Below, one piece after another: positions 33,247 through 41,619 of a DNA stretch of 64,000 bases. The stretch is from Methylobacterium isbiliense (GTDB taxonomy: Bacteria > Pseudomonadota > Alphaproteobacteria > Rhizobiales > Beijerinckiaceae). Under the pieces are notes generated by a model. That model searched no databases, was not told the DNA's origin, and saw only the letters and a list, made by a program, of their open reading frames with translations. Both the position numbers and the translations under genes were made by a program. How positions within the stretch are numbered: position 1 is the stretch's first letter; every line of letters starts with the position of its first letter. Location: positions 44,809-108,808 of the forward strand of contig NZ_BPQQ01000060.1 of assembly GCF_022179325.1 (NCBI RefSeq), given 5' to 3'.

Positions 33247-34698
33247 ATGCAGGTGACCAGACGGGCTCTCGCCGCAGGCGCCGCCGCGATCCCCTTGGTT
33301 GGGGTGGGGCTGTCCCGTGCCGCCGCTCACACCGTCGCCCGGGATGCGCCGGTCATCGGCAACCACGCGGTCGCCGATCCGCTCGAACTGGCCACGGAGG
33401 CCTACATCTACGGCTACCCGCTGATCACCATGGAAATGACCCGGCGCGTGCTGACCAACGTCGCCGCCCCGGAAGGCCTCAAGGGCGCCCCCATGGGCCA
33501 GTTCACCCATGCCCGCGAATACCCCGACGCGACATTCCGGGCCGTCACCGCTCCGAACGCCGACACGCTCTACTCCGTCGCCTTCGTGGATGTCGGCCGG
33601 GAGCCCTATGTGCTGAGCCTTCCGGACATGGACGGGCGCTACTTCCTGATGCCGATGCTCAGCGCCTGGACGAACGTGTTCGCGGTGCCGGGCAAGCGCA
33701 CGACGGGAACCGGGCCGCAGACCTACCTCATCGCCGGCCCCGGCTGGAGCGGCAGCGTCCCGTCCGGTGCCACGCTGATCCCCGCCCCCACCAGCCTCGT
33801 CTGGATCCTCGGCCGGACCTACTGCACGGGCACGCCCGAGGATTACAGGGCCGTGCATGCGCTCCAGGACCAGTACCGGCTCGTTCCCCTGAGTGCGGCC
33901 GGACGGCCCTACACGCCGCCGGCAGGCCGGGCGGACCCGGGCATCGACACCAAGACGGCGGTGCGCGAGCAGGTCAACCGCATGGACGCGGCACGCTACT
34001 TCACCCTGCTCGCCGCCCTGATGAGGGATAACCCGCCGGCGCTCGCCGATGGAGTCCCGGTGGCCAAGTTGGCCTCGCTCGGCATCGTGCCGGGTCAGCC
34101 CTTCGATCCGGCAAGCCAGCCTCCGGCCATCCGCGAGGCGGTCGAGCAGGCGCCGCAGCGGGCCCTGCCCCGCATCATGGAGCACATCAAGACGGCGGGC
34201 GAGCACGTGAACGGCTGGACCTTCACGACGAATGGCGGGGATTACGGCAAGGACTACCTGCAGCGCGCCCTCATCGCCGCGGTGGGCCTGGGCTGCAACC
34301 TGCCGCAGGATGCGGTCTACCCAACCACCACCGTCGATGCTGCGGGGCGACGACTGACCGGCGCCTCCAAGTACGTGATGCGCTTTCCGTCCGGCGAGCT
34401 GCCACCCGTGAACGGCTTCTGGTCGCTGACGATGTACGACGCGGATTATTTCTTCGTCGACAACCCCCTCAACCGCTACACGGTCAGCCCCCGCAACAAC
34501 CTGCAGACCAACCCGGACGGCTCGGTCGATCTGTTCATCCAAGCGGAGAGCCCGGGCAGCCAGCGGGAATCGAACTGGCTGCCGGCCCCGAAAGGTCCCT
34601 TCATCCTGATGCTGCGGACCTACTGGCCGAAGAATGCCCTGTTGAACGGCTCCTGGGCCCCGCCCCCGGTCACCCGCAGCACCAGTGCCGCGCTGTAG
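33247..34698 (+). CDS. DUF1254/DUF1214-domain exported protein
   Basis: 483 residues. The signal MQVTRRALAAGAAAIPLVGVGLSRAAA has a twin-Arg start. The N-terminal DUF1254 domain includes ATEAYIYGYPLITMEMTRR and TAPNADTLYSVAFVDV. The C-terminal DUF1214 domain includes GFWSLTMYDADYFFVDNPLNRYTVSPR and RESNWLPAPKGPFILMLRTYWPK. Function unknown; such periplasmic proteins are widespread. The stop codon overlaps the first bases of an intergenic repeat copy. Confidence 0.88.
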   Translation: MQVTRRALAAGAAAIPLVGVGLSRAAAHTVARDAPVIGNHAVADPLELATEAYIYGYPLITMEMTRRVLTNVAAPEGLKGAPMGQFTHAREYPDATFRAVTAPNADTLYSVAFVDVGREPYVLSLPDMDGRYFLMPMLSAWTNVFAVPGKRTTGTGPQTYLIAGPGWSGSVPSGATLIPAPTSLVWILGRTYCTGTPEDYRAVHALQDQYRLVPLSAAGRPYTPPAGRADPGIDTKTAVREQVNRMDAARYFTLLAALMRDNPPALADGVPVAKLASLGIVPGQPFDPASQPPAIREAVEQAPQRALPRIMEHIKTAGEHVNGWTFTTNGGDYGKDYLQRALIAAVGLGCNLPQDAVYPTTTVDAAGRRLTGASKYVMRFPSGELPPVNGFWSLTMYDADYFFVDNPLNRYTVSPRNNLQTNPDGSVDLFIQAESPGSQRESNWLPAPKGPFILMLRTYWPKNALLNGSWAPPPVTRSTSAAL

Positions 34699-34799
34699 AG
34701 CATCGTCCGACCAAGGCGGTGCCGGTTTGTCGCAGACGATGCGGCAAAACCAAAGACCGAGAGCAGGCGTCGCGGTTCAATCCGGTCGAAGCCTGCTCT
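34697..34799 (+). repeat. dispersed two-hairpin intergenic repeat, copy 1
   Basis: Begins inside the TAG stop of the DUF1254 gene (AGAGCATCGTCCGA). Shares its layout and much of its sequence with copy 2 at 37067. The first hairpin is CGACCAA...TTTGTCG; the second has arms AGAGCAGGC (34760-34768) and GCCTGCTCT (34791-34799). The second-stem bases differ from copy 2 but still pair. It resembles the common Rhizobiales element of the GAGCAT...CCGGTTT type. It may also end transcription of the gene before it. Confidence 0.65.
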
Positions 34800-35151
34800 G
34801 GGCGTCATGCGCGAACCGGTCATGCCGCGCGGCATCGGCGGGCGCATGGACATCCCCCTCCCCATCGACCATTCCGATGAGCGCGACGGTCGCCCGACGA
34901 TGATGCGGCGGACGTGCCGACGGCGCCGGGACCGCGACTCTTGAAGGTTGCCGGACGGCCTGAGGATGATCCAAGGAAGCAACCGGTGCATCGGGGCTGG
35001 ATCCGATTGCGACGCGACGGGATGCAGCGCTCGTAGCGTGGGCGAACGGGTGAGTGGGACGCCATGAACGCTCTCGGTCCCGACGCCCTCCGGGCGATGA
35101 CCGCGCCGCTTGCGTCGCCCGAGCGGCCGAAGAGCGCGTAAGAGGAGGATC
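34800..35151. other. intergenic stretch without a recognised gene
   Basis: Follows the repeat and leads to the cobalamin-type protein gene, whose strong ribosome binding site is at 35141-35148. Frames on the minus strand here have shadow character. Confidence 0.4.
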
Positions 35152-35946
35152 ATGCGGCGTTTCCCGCCGGAGCGGATCGTCTGCCTGACGGAGGAGACGG
35201 TCGAGACGCTCTACCTGCTGGGCGAGGAGCACCGGATCGTCGGCGTTTCGGGCTATGCGGTGCGGCCGCCGCGGGTGCGGCGCGAGAAGCCGCGCGTCTC
35301 GGCCTTCACCAGCGCCGACCTGCCCAAGATCCTGGCGCTGGCGCCCGACCTCGTGCTGGCCTTCTCCGACCTGCAGGCCGGCATCGCGGCCGACCTCGCC
35401 CGCGCCGGGGTCGCCGTGCACCTGTTCAACCAGCGCGACGTGGCCGGCATTCTGGCGATGATCCGCATGCTCGGCGCGCTCGTGGGGGCGGCGAACCGGG
35501 CCGAGGCGCTCGCCAAGGGCTATGCGGACCGGCTCGCATCCGTCGCGGCCGAAGCCGAAGGCCGGCCCCGGCCGCGCGTCTACTTCGAGGAGTGGGACGA
35601 CCCCCTGATCTCCGGCATCGGCTGGGTCTCGGAGCTGATCGGCATCGCCGGCGGACAGGACGTCTTTCCCGAACTGGCGCGGCAAGCGGCGGCGACGGAT
35701 AGGATCGTGCCGCCCGAGGCCGTGGTGGCGGCCGCGCCCGAGGTGATCCTGGCCTCCTGGTGCGGGAAGAAGGTGGTGCCGGGCCGCATCGCGGCCCGTC
35801 CGGGCTGGACGGACATCCCGGCCGTGGCGCGGGGGCGGATCACCGAGATCAAGTCGCCGCTGATCCTGCAGCCCGGGCCGGCGGCGCTGACCGACGGCCT
35901 CGACGCCATCCGCGCCGCGCTGCGCCCCGGTAGTCCGGTATCCTGA
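35152..35946 (+). CDS. BtuF/FhuD-type substrate-binding domain protein without signal peptide (cobalamin-binding type)
   Basis: 264 residues from the ATG at 35152, preceded by AGAGGAGG. Type III binding-protein fold: RIVCLTEETVETLYLLGEEHRIVGVSGYAV, ALAPDLVLAFSDLQ, GIGWVSELIGIAGGQDVF and ADLPKILALAPDLV. There is no signal peptide or lipobox, so unlike BtuF it appears cytoplasmic. Such leaderless proteins are often annotated as cobalamin-binding proteins. No permease or ATPase is adjacent; an ABC importer of the matching class lies at 44678-47375. Confidence 0.78.
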   Translation: MRRFPPERIVCLTEETVETLYLLGEEHRIVGVSGYAVRPPRVRREKPRVSAFTSADLPKILALAPDLVLAFSDLQAGIAADLARAGVAVHLFNQRDVAGILAMIRMLGALVGAANRAEALAKGYADRLASVAAEAEGRPRPRVYFEEWDDPLISGIGWVSELIGIAGGQDVFPELARQAAATDRIVPPEAVVAAAPEVILASWCGKKVVPGRIAARPGWTDIPAVARGRITEIKSPLILQPGPAALTDGLDAIRAALRPGSPVS

Positions 35947-36034
35947 CGAGGCCAAAACAGGCAGGACGGGAGCGCACGCTTGCCTGACGGACGGTCGCTG
36001 CGTCATCCTGCCCTTGGGAGCGCCGGGGAGGTCC

Positions 36035-36670
36035 ATGAGAGTCGTCATCGCAGCCGCCGGGCTGGGAGCCTGCGTCGCGGCCGGAACCGCACTCGCGCAA
36101 GCGCCGGCACCCGCGGTTCAGCCACTCGACTGCGCCCAATTCCCCAAGACCATGGACGAGGCCGCTCTCGTGAAGCGCTTCGGACGGGAGAACGTCGTCA
36201 GCGCCGATCTGGAGGGCGCCGAGGGCTCCACCGAGCGCGGAACCGTCGTCTACCCGAAGGACCCGTCCCGTCGCCTGGAGATCTCCTGGCACGACGTGAA
36301 GAAGCGGCGGCGGCCGGCGTCGATCGCCGTGAAGGGCAAGTCGGGATGGCTCGTGCAGGTTCCGGGCAGTCGGCGCGCCAGCCTCGGCCTGGGCGCGAGC
36401 CTCGCCGACGTGGAGGAAGCCAACGAGCGCCCCTTCAGCCTGTACGGTTTCGAGTGGGACATGGGCGGCTTCGTGTCGGGATGGAAGAGCGGGAAGCTCG
36501 CCGCCATGCCGGGCGGCTGCTACCTCGGTGTGCGCTTCGGCTTCAACGCCAAGGCAAAGGACCGGGATCTCAACAAGGTCTCGGGTGACAGGGAGTTCGC
36601 GTCGTCGGATCGCGCCATGGTGGCGGTGAGGCCGGTCGTCTCGTCCATCACGCTGGGCTGGCCGGACTAG
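36035..36670 (+). CDS. exported protein of unknown function
   Basis: 211 residues from the ATG at 36035, with GGGGAGG just upstream and a signal peptide (MRVVIAAAGLGACVAAGTALA). The mature part has DCAQFPKTMDEAALVKRFGRENVVSADL and SLYGFEWDMGGFVSGWKSGKLAAMPGGCYLGVRF. The pattern TMDEAALVKRFG...NV resembles a PepSY/BLIP-like start seen in other secreted proteins, but I do not assign it. Two Cys could pair. Confidence 0.7.
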   Translation: MRVVIAAAGLGACVAAGTALAQAPAPAVQPLDCAQFPKTMDEAALVKRFGRENVVSADLEGAEGSTERGTVVYPKDPSRRLEISWHDVKKRRRPASIAVKGKSGWLVQVPGSRRASLGLGASLADVEEANERPFSLYGFEWDMGGFVSGWKSGKLAAMPGGCYLGVRFGFNAKAKDRDLNKVSGDREFASSDRAMVAVRPVVSSITLGWPD

Positions 36671-36891
36671 GGCGAGGCTCGCGTGGCCCGCATCCGGGCC
36701 GCCCGAGCGGAGCGGGATGACCTCACGGCGACCGACGAGACGGGCGCTCTCATCCTGCCGCTCCTGCAAGCCCGGTTCGGGCGCCCGTCGCGTCGCGCCG
36801 GCCGTGGAGACCGAGCGCACTCCGCGTGCGGCGGCAGCCAGCCGGACCGAGTGTGGCAGCTGTGCCGCACCCGCGCTGTGCCGCCGGTGCT

Positions 36892-37068
36892 ATGGCGGCT
36901 CGGACCAGGACGCCGCCCGTGCAAACCCTCCGGATCATCGTTGTGAGCGCTCTCGTGAGCGCGCTGGTCGCAGGCATCGCGATCAGCTTCATGGACCGGG
37001 ACGCGCGCTCGCGGCTCGAATCGGCGCTCCAGGGCGAGCCATCGCGGGTCGAAGCCCACGCGCGCTAG
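36892..37068 (+). CDS. small single-pass membrane protein
   Basis: 58 residues from the ATG at 36892 (GTG at 36919 is an alternative). One strong membrane helix LRIIVVSALVSALVAGIAISF is followed by a charged tail. The TAG stop is joined to the start of an intergenic repeat exactly as at the DUF1254 gene, which supports it being a real gene end. Function unknown. Confidence 0.55.
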   Translation: MAARTRTPPVQTLRIIVVSALVSALVAGIAISFMDRDARSRLESALQGEPSRVEAHAR

Positions 37069-37167
37069 AGCATGGTCCGACGAAGTCGCTGCCGGTTCGT
37101 CGAAGAAAATGCGTAACATCAAAGACATGGAGCAGGATCCGCGTGCAGCGCGATCGGATCCTGCTCT
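37067..37167 (+). repeat. dispersed two-hairpin intergenic repeat, copy 2
   Basis: Starts at the TAG stop of the preceding small gene (AGAGCATGGTCCGA). Hairpin one: CGACGAA...TTCGTCG, fully paired. Hairpin two: GAGCAGGATCCG (37130-37141) with CGGATCCTGCTC (37155-37166), 12 bp. The second stem is longer than in copy 1 and differs in sequence while keeping pairing, so the structure appears conserved. Confidence 0.68.
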
Positions 37168-37491
37168 CGGGCGGCCGCACCGACGCGATCCGCACGCCTG
37201 TTCGCAAGGCCGCGGATCGCGGAGTGTCGTGGGAAACGAGCGAACCCGCGGTCGCGCGGGCGGCGCTCTCCGCCGCCGGGGCTTCCCTAGTCGTCGCTAG
37301 GGTCGAGGCAATTCTGGTTTCAAGAACAAGGCCGCACCGCCATCAATTCTTGCCGTCCGGATTGGCACATTTTTGCTCAATCTGGCGCTCCCAGTCAGGC
37401 TAGGCCGTATCTTATCTTCTATAAGGCTAATGACAGAACCGCAGTGGCGTCCTATGACTGTAGATACAAGATGTGGACAAAGGATGCCATA
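37168..37491. promoter_or_regulatory. AT-richer leader and promoter region of mucR
   Basis: From about 37310 the sequence is much AT-richer than the rest of the window. It contains CTTAT-CTTCT-ATAAG (37411-37425) and, earlier, CCCTAG-TCGTCG-CTAGGG (37285-37302). MucR proteins bind AT-rich targets and usually repress their own promoter, so an autoregulatory site here is likely. Confidence 0.45.
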
Positions 37492-37914
37492 ATGTCAGAC
37501 CCGGCCTCATTCAACACAGCAGAACTCACAGCCGGTATCGTCTCGGCTTATGTCTCGAAGAATCCTGTGCCGGCGGCCCAACTGCCGAACCTGATCGACA
37601 GTGTGCACGCAGCTCTTGGAAAGGTCGTCAGCCCGCCAGCGCGGGCCGCAGATGCGCCATCGAAGGCGACGGCTGATCAGATCAAGAAGTCGATGTCGCG
37701 CGACTACCTGATCAGCTTTATCGATGGCCGCCGTTACAGAACCCTGAAGCGGCATCTGGCGAAACATGGGCTCACGCCAGAGCAGTACCGGATGAAATTC
37801 GGCCTGCCGGCGACGTACCCGATGGTGGCAGAGGGCCTGTCGGCTGCACGGTCCGACATCGCCAGAACGCTGGGGCTCGGTCACAATCGCGCCGAACGCG
37901 CAGCCGCCGAGTAG
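37492..37914 (+). CDS. mucR: MucR/Ros-family transcriptional regulator
   Basis: 140 residues from the ATG at 37492 (AAAGGA upstream). MucR core: AELTAGIVSAYVSKNPVPAAQLPNLIDSVHAAL and, in the DNA-binding half, SMSRDYLISFIDGRRYRTLKRHLAKHGLTPEQYRMKFGLPATYPMVAEG. The zinc-finger Cys usually found in the CLEDGK-like segment is replaced (FIDG), so this version may fold without zinc, as some Ros homologues do. MucR proteins globally control exopolysaccharide and cell-cycle genes in alphaproteobacteria. Confidence 0.9.
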   Translation: MSDPASFNTAELTAGIVSAYVSKNPVPAAQLPNLIDSVHAALGKVVSPPARAADAPSKATADQIKKSMSRDYLISFIDGRRYRTLKRHLAKHGLTPEQYRMKFGLPATYPMVAEGLSAARSDIARTLGLGHNRAERAAAE

Positions 37915-37915
37915 C

Positions 37916-38053
37916 ATGCGTCGCTCCCCGCATTCGCGGCAGGCGGCACCCAAGCGCAGCGTGTCGCGCGGTTCGGTCGTGCTGATCGTGCTGGGCGCCG
38001 TGGTCGGGATCGCAGGCATCTACTTCGCGAGCCAGGATTTCTTCGGACGTTGA
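37916..38053 (+). CDS. 45-residue membrane protein
   Basis: MRRSPHSRQAAPKRSVSRG followed by one membrane helix VVLIVLGAVVGIAGIYFA and a short tail ending DFFGR. It starts 2 nt after the mucR stop. A basic N-terminus and single helix fit a type II small membrane protein. Function unknown; likely co-transcribed with mucR. Confidence 0.5.
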   Translation: MRRSPHSRQAAPKRSVSRGSVVLIVLGAVVGIAGIYFASQDFFGR

Positions 38054-38270
38054 CGTCCGCAACCCTCCGATCCGGCGGCAGATGCCGATCACCACCGCGC
38101 GCCCGCTTTGCCGACGCGTCCGCGACGCCGTCCGGGGCGAGGGCGGCCCGGACGGGGGCACGCGCACTCGGCTCAAGGCCGAGGCTGACGTGGCTGCCTT
38201 TGCGCTGGATCAAGGCCGCCTGGCGCGCCGTGAGCAGACTGCTTCCGACAGCCTTGGCCGGAGCGGCATC

Positions 38271-38486
38271 ATGCGCAACTATCTCGTCACCTTCTCGAGG
38301 ATCGTCCTCGATGGTGCTGGTCGCGACCGTCACGTCGTGCAGCGTCGGGCCGTGATCCGCTCGCGCTCGGAGGTCACGGCGGCCTGGGAGGCCAAGGCCT
38401 TGTTCTGCAAGGCGGCGGGCATTGCCGATTGGCGGATGCGTGCCGATACCTGCGAGGTGGCCGAACTGGCGGACATGGCGGCCTGA
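38271..38486 (+). CDS. small hypothetical protein
   Basis: 71 residues from the ATG at 38271, with CCGGAG upstream. MRNYLVTFSRIVLDGAGRDRHVVQRRAVIRSRSEVTAAWEAKALFCKAAGI has mixed alpha/beta character. The opening RNYLVTFxRxVLDGxGRDR pattern is one I associate with small conserved Methylobacterium proteins. No function known. Confidence 0.6.
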   Translation: MRNYLVTFSRIVLDGAGRDRHVVQRRAVIRSRSEVTAAWEAKALFCKAAGIADWRMRADTCEVAELADMAA

Positions 38487-38837
38487 GACAGCTCACGAGC
38501 CTGTGGCGTCGGGCGGGCCCATCAGTGAGGCGGCCTGCGCGCCTCAACGGGATCGAGCGCGGCCGCGCGCAGTCCCAGGTCCGCTTGATCCGCGCCGCAT
38601 CGTCGAGGCGACGCGGCCGGATGCAGGTGTGGGCCCATCATTCTAAAATTCAGCGACTTCACGAAGCATCCGTCTCAGGACAGATCGCGGTCTCAGCTCA
38701 TCCTTAACCTGGATTATCCTGATAAAATGTTGGTGAGCGCGATCCGCGTTGACGTGGCATTAAGTGCTTGATGGCACTCCGGGGCAGTATTTCACGCTCG
38801 GATCGCGGTCCGAGTGCTGCTGCGGAGCCTGTCGGCC
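38487..38837. other. 351-nt region with probable promoter of the signalling genes
   Basis: No gene. 38640-38740 is AT-richer. GGATTATCC at 38713 with GATAAAAT just after looks like a promoter or operator core, but I cannot place a -35 with confidence. Confidence 0.35.
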
Positions 38838-40559
38838 ATGCCTGCCAGTTTGCACCTTGCCGCGCGCAACCTGCTCGGGCAGGCGGCCAGCCGTGCGGCG
38901 GCGGAGCCTGACGGACTGACACCCGCCACGCTTGTCCGCTACCTCGATACCATGCGGCATGGCTTCCTGTTCGTGAATGGAGGCGGCCACGTCGAGGTTT
39001 GCACCGCGCCGGCCCGACAGCTGCTCGGCGACGCCGGCGCCGGGACCGAGCGCGGTCCCTCCGTGCGACAGCTGCTGCGCCTCCTGGGCGAACACGCCCA
39101 CATGCCGCGGGCCGAGATCGTCCGGCGCCTGCGCGTCGCGCGCGATCAGGCCGGTACGACCTCCTTCGAGCTGACGCGGCAGGACCTCACGATCCAGGTC
39201 GAACTCTACCCCGTCGCCGGGCAAGGCTGGGCCATCACGCTGGAGGACGTCAGCGCACGACGGGCGGCCGAGGTGAGCGCTGCCGAGATGGCACGTCTCG
39301 ATCCCCTCACCGGGCTGCCCAATCGCCTTCAGCTGCGCGAGCGGCTCGATGCAGCGCTGGCCCGCCTGCAGCGCACGGGGGAAGGCTGCGCGCTGCTGCT
39401 GGTCGACCTCGATCGCTTCAAGCCCGTCAACGACACCCTGGGCCATCCCATCGGCGACGCTTTGCTGCAGAAGGTTGCCGACCGCCTGCGCTCGACCGTG
39501 CGCGCCACCGACACGGTCGCCCGCATCGGCGGGGACGAGTTCGTGATCCTCCAGACCGCCGTTCGGGACCCGGGCGACACGCAGGGGCTCGCGCGCCGCA
39601 TCGTCGACCTGATCGGTCGGGCCTACATGGTCGAAGGGAACCTCGTGACCATCGGCGCCAGCGTGGGCGTCGCCCTCGCACCGGCCGACGGGAGCGAGGC
39701 GGACCGGCTCCTCAAGAACGCCGATCTGGCTCTCTACCGCTCCAAGCTCGACGGGCGCGGCACCTTCCGGTTCTTCGAGCCTGCCATGGACGCGCGCATG
39801 CAGGCGCGCCGGCAACTCGAACTCGACATGCGCCACGCTCTCGCCCGCCGCGAGTTCCAGCTTCATTACCAGCCGCAGATGAGCCTCGCGTCCAATCGCC
39901 TGGTCGGGTGCGAAGCCCTGATCCGCTGGCGGCATCCGGAGCGCGGGACGGTGTCTCCGCTCGACTTCATCCCTCTTGCCGAGGAGATCGGCCTCATCGT
40001 GCCGATCGGCGAGTGGGTGATCCGGCAGACCTGCCGCGATGCCATGCGATGGCCGCAGCCGCTGTCGGTCGCCGTGAACGTCTCGCCGGCGCAGTTCAAG
40101 AGCGATCGCCTGGTCGAGACCATCGTCTCCGCCCTGTCCAATTCCGGGCTGCCGGCCGGGCGCCTGGAGGTCGAGATCACCGAGGGGGTTCTCCTGCAGG
40201 AGAACGACAGGACCCTGCAGACGCTTCACCGCCTGCGCGAACTCGGCGTGCGCGTGTCGATGGACGATTTCGGCACGGGCTACTCGTCCCTGAGCTACCT
40301 GCGCTCGTTCCCGTTCGACAAGATCAAGATCGACCGGTCCTTCGTGCAGGACATGTCGCACAAGCCGGATGGCGAGGCGATCATCCGCGCGATCGCAGGT
40401 CTCGGCAAGAGTCTCGGCATGACGACCGTCGCCGAAGGCGTGGAGACACCGGACCAGATCGAGCGCATCCGGGCCGAAGGCTGCACCGACGTCCAAGGCT
40501 ACCTCATCAGCAAGCCCCTTCCCGCCGACGAATTGATGACCCTGCTGGCACCACGCTGA
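38838..40559 (+). CDS. PAS-GGDEF-EAL cyclic-di-GMP enzyme
   Basis: 573 residues from the ATG at 38838 (GTG at 38814 is possible). An N-terminal degenerate PAS domain (about 30-150, RYLDTMRHGFLFVNGGGHVEVC) precedes a GGDEF domain with intact RIGGDEF and DPLTGLPNR, then an EAL domain with CEALIRW, DDFGTGYSSLSYL and KIDRSFV intact. Both synthase and phosphodiesterase motifs look active, so net output depends on regulation. Start of the blue-light/c-di-GMP locus; the BLUF gene follows after 28 nt. Cytoplasmic. Confidence 0.93.
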   Translation: MPASLHLAARNLLGQAASRAAAEPDGLTPATLVRYLDTMRHGFLFVNGGGHVEVCTAPARQLLGDAGAGTERGPSVRQLLRLLGEHAHMPRAEIVRRLRVARDQAGTTSFELTRQDLTIQVELYPVAGQGWAITLEDVSARRAAEVSAAEMARLDPLTGLPNRLQLRERLDAALARLQRTGEGCALLLVDLDRFKPVNDTLGHPIGDALLQKVADRLRSTVRATDTVARIGGDEFVILQTAVRDPGDTQGLARRIVDLIGRAYMVEGNLVTIGASVGVALAPADGSEADRLLKNADLALYRSKLDGRGTFRFFEPAMDARMQARRQLELDMRHALARREFQLHYQPQMSLASNRLVGCEALIRWRHPERGTVSPLDFIPLAEEIGLIVPIGEWVIRQTCRDAMRWPQPLSVAVNVSPAQFKSDRLVETIVSALSNSGLPAGRLEVEITEGVLLQENDRTLQTLHRLRELGVRVSMDDFGTGYSSLSYLRSFPFDKIKIDRSFVQDMSHKPDGEAIIRAIAGLGKSLGMTTVAEGVETPDQIERIRAEGCTDVQGYLISKPLPADELMTLLAPR

Positions 40560-40587
40560 CCGCGCGCACCGTCATTCGAGGATCCTG

Positions 40588-41475
40588 ATGAGCGAACTGT
40601 ACCGCTTGGTCTATGCGAGCAAGAACCTGCTGCAGCGGCCGGAGGAGGAGGTGGCGGCGTCCGTCGTCCAGATCCTGGAGGCGTCGCAGCGCAACAACGC
40701 GCGCGCCGGCGTGACCGGTGCCCTGATGTTCAACGACGGCGCCTTCGCGCAGGTGCTGGAGGGGCCCAGGAAGGGTGTCGAGGAGACCTTCGAGCGCATC
40801 CAGTGCGACGACCGGCATGGGGACGTCACCGTCCTGCAATGCGGTCCGGTCGAACGGCGCGGCTTTGCCAACTGGTCGATGGCGTTCGTCGGACAGTCGG
40901 CACGCGGGCAAGCGCTCTGGAAGGGGCTGGCGGCCGAGAGCGGGTTCGATCCGAGCCGGATGAGCGGCGACGCCGTGTTCGCGATGCTGCACGGGCTCGT
41001 CCTGGAGGAGGAGGCCACGTCCGTCGCCCCCGCGCCTGCCCTCCCGGTCGACCAGGTGAGGGCGGAGATCGCGCAGCTGCGACCCGACCTGCCGGTCCCG
41101 GGATCCGCGGCCGACGCAGCACCGGTGAAGCCGCCGCCGGCAGGACGCCCGGACCAAGGCGCGGGGCCGCAGTTGAAGGGAGCGACCGAGGCGGCCGTCG
41201 CGGCGCTGAGGACGGCCCTCGCGAACGAGCGCCGGACGGCGGCAGGGCTGCGGGATGAGATCGACGCGCTGAGGCTCGCCCTGGCCGTCAGCCAGGACGA
41301 CGCCAGCGCCGTGCGTGCGGAGCGAGACCTCTGGGCGGAGCGCGCGCAGCGTCTCGCCGCGGCCTTGTGCCAGGAGGCGGAGGAGGTCCGTCAGGGCGCA
41401 CGGCTCGCGGGAGAGCCCGGGGGAGCACGAAGGGATCAGGTGTGGTCCGCCCCGTCCGGGCAGAGCGCGGCCTGA
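40588..41475 (+). CDS. BLUF-domain blue-light photoreceptor with coiled-coil tail
   Basis: 295 residues. BLUF domain in residues 3-95: Tyr9 (LVYAS), Asn37, Gln55 (FAQVLEG), Trp96 and Met98 (NWSMAF). The Asn-Gln and Gln-Trp spacings (18 and 41) equal those of AppA, so FAD binding and photochemistry are expected. A Pro/Ala linker follows, then a coiled coil (about 185-270). No catalytic output domain is present, so it probably works through protein contact, most simply with the adjacent GGDEF-EAL protein. Confidence 0.9.
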   Translation: MSELYRLVYASKNLLQRPEEEVAASVVQILEASQRNNARAGVTGALMFNDGAFAQVLEGPRKGVEETFERIQCDDRHGDVTVLQCGPVERRGFANWSMAFVGQSARGQALWKGLAAESGFDPSRMSGDAVFAMLHGLVLEEEATSVAPAPALPVDQVRAEIAQLRPDLPVPGSAADAAPVKPPPAGRPDQGAGPQLKGATEAAVAALRTALANERRTAAGLRDEIDALRLALAVSQDDASAVRAERDLWAERAQRLAAALCQEAEEVRQGARLAGEPGGARRDQVWSAPSGQSAA

Positions 41476-41619
41476 TCGCAGGCCCGGTGGCCGCGCGCAC
41501 GACCTTCCCGACGGGATCGGCCGAACGGGGCTCCGGCACGGCCCCGAGGCCGGTGAGGCGACAAGAGCGCGCGCCGCTGCTGCTCTGGACGATGCGGCAT
41601 CTCGCTGCATTTCAGGCTC

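Noticed and set aside
38130-38210. Frames here read GGTRTRL and SRVRVPPSGP, words often seen in false ORFs across tRNA genes.
   Set aside because: The DNA (GTGCGCGTGCCC) lacks the GTTCGA T-loop, so no tRNA is present.
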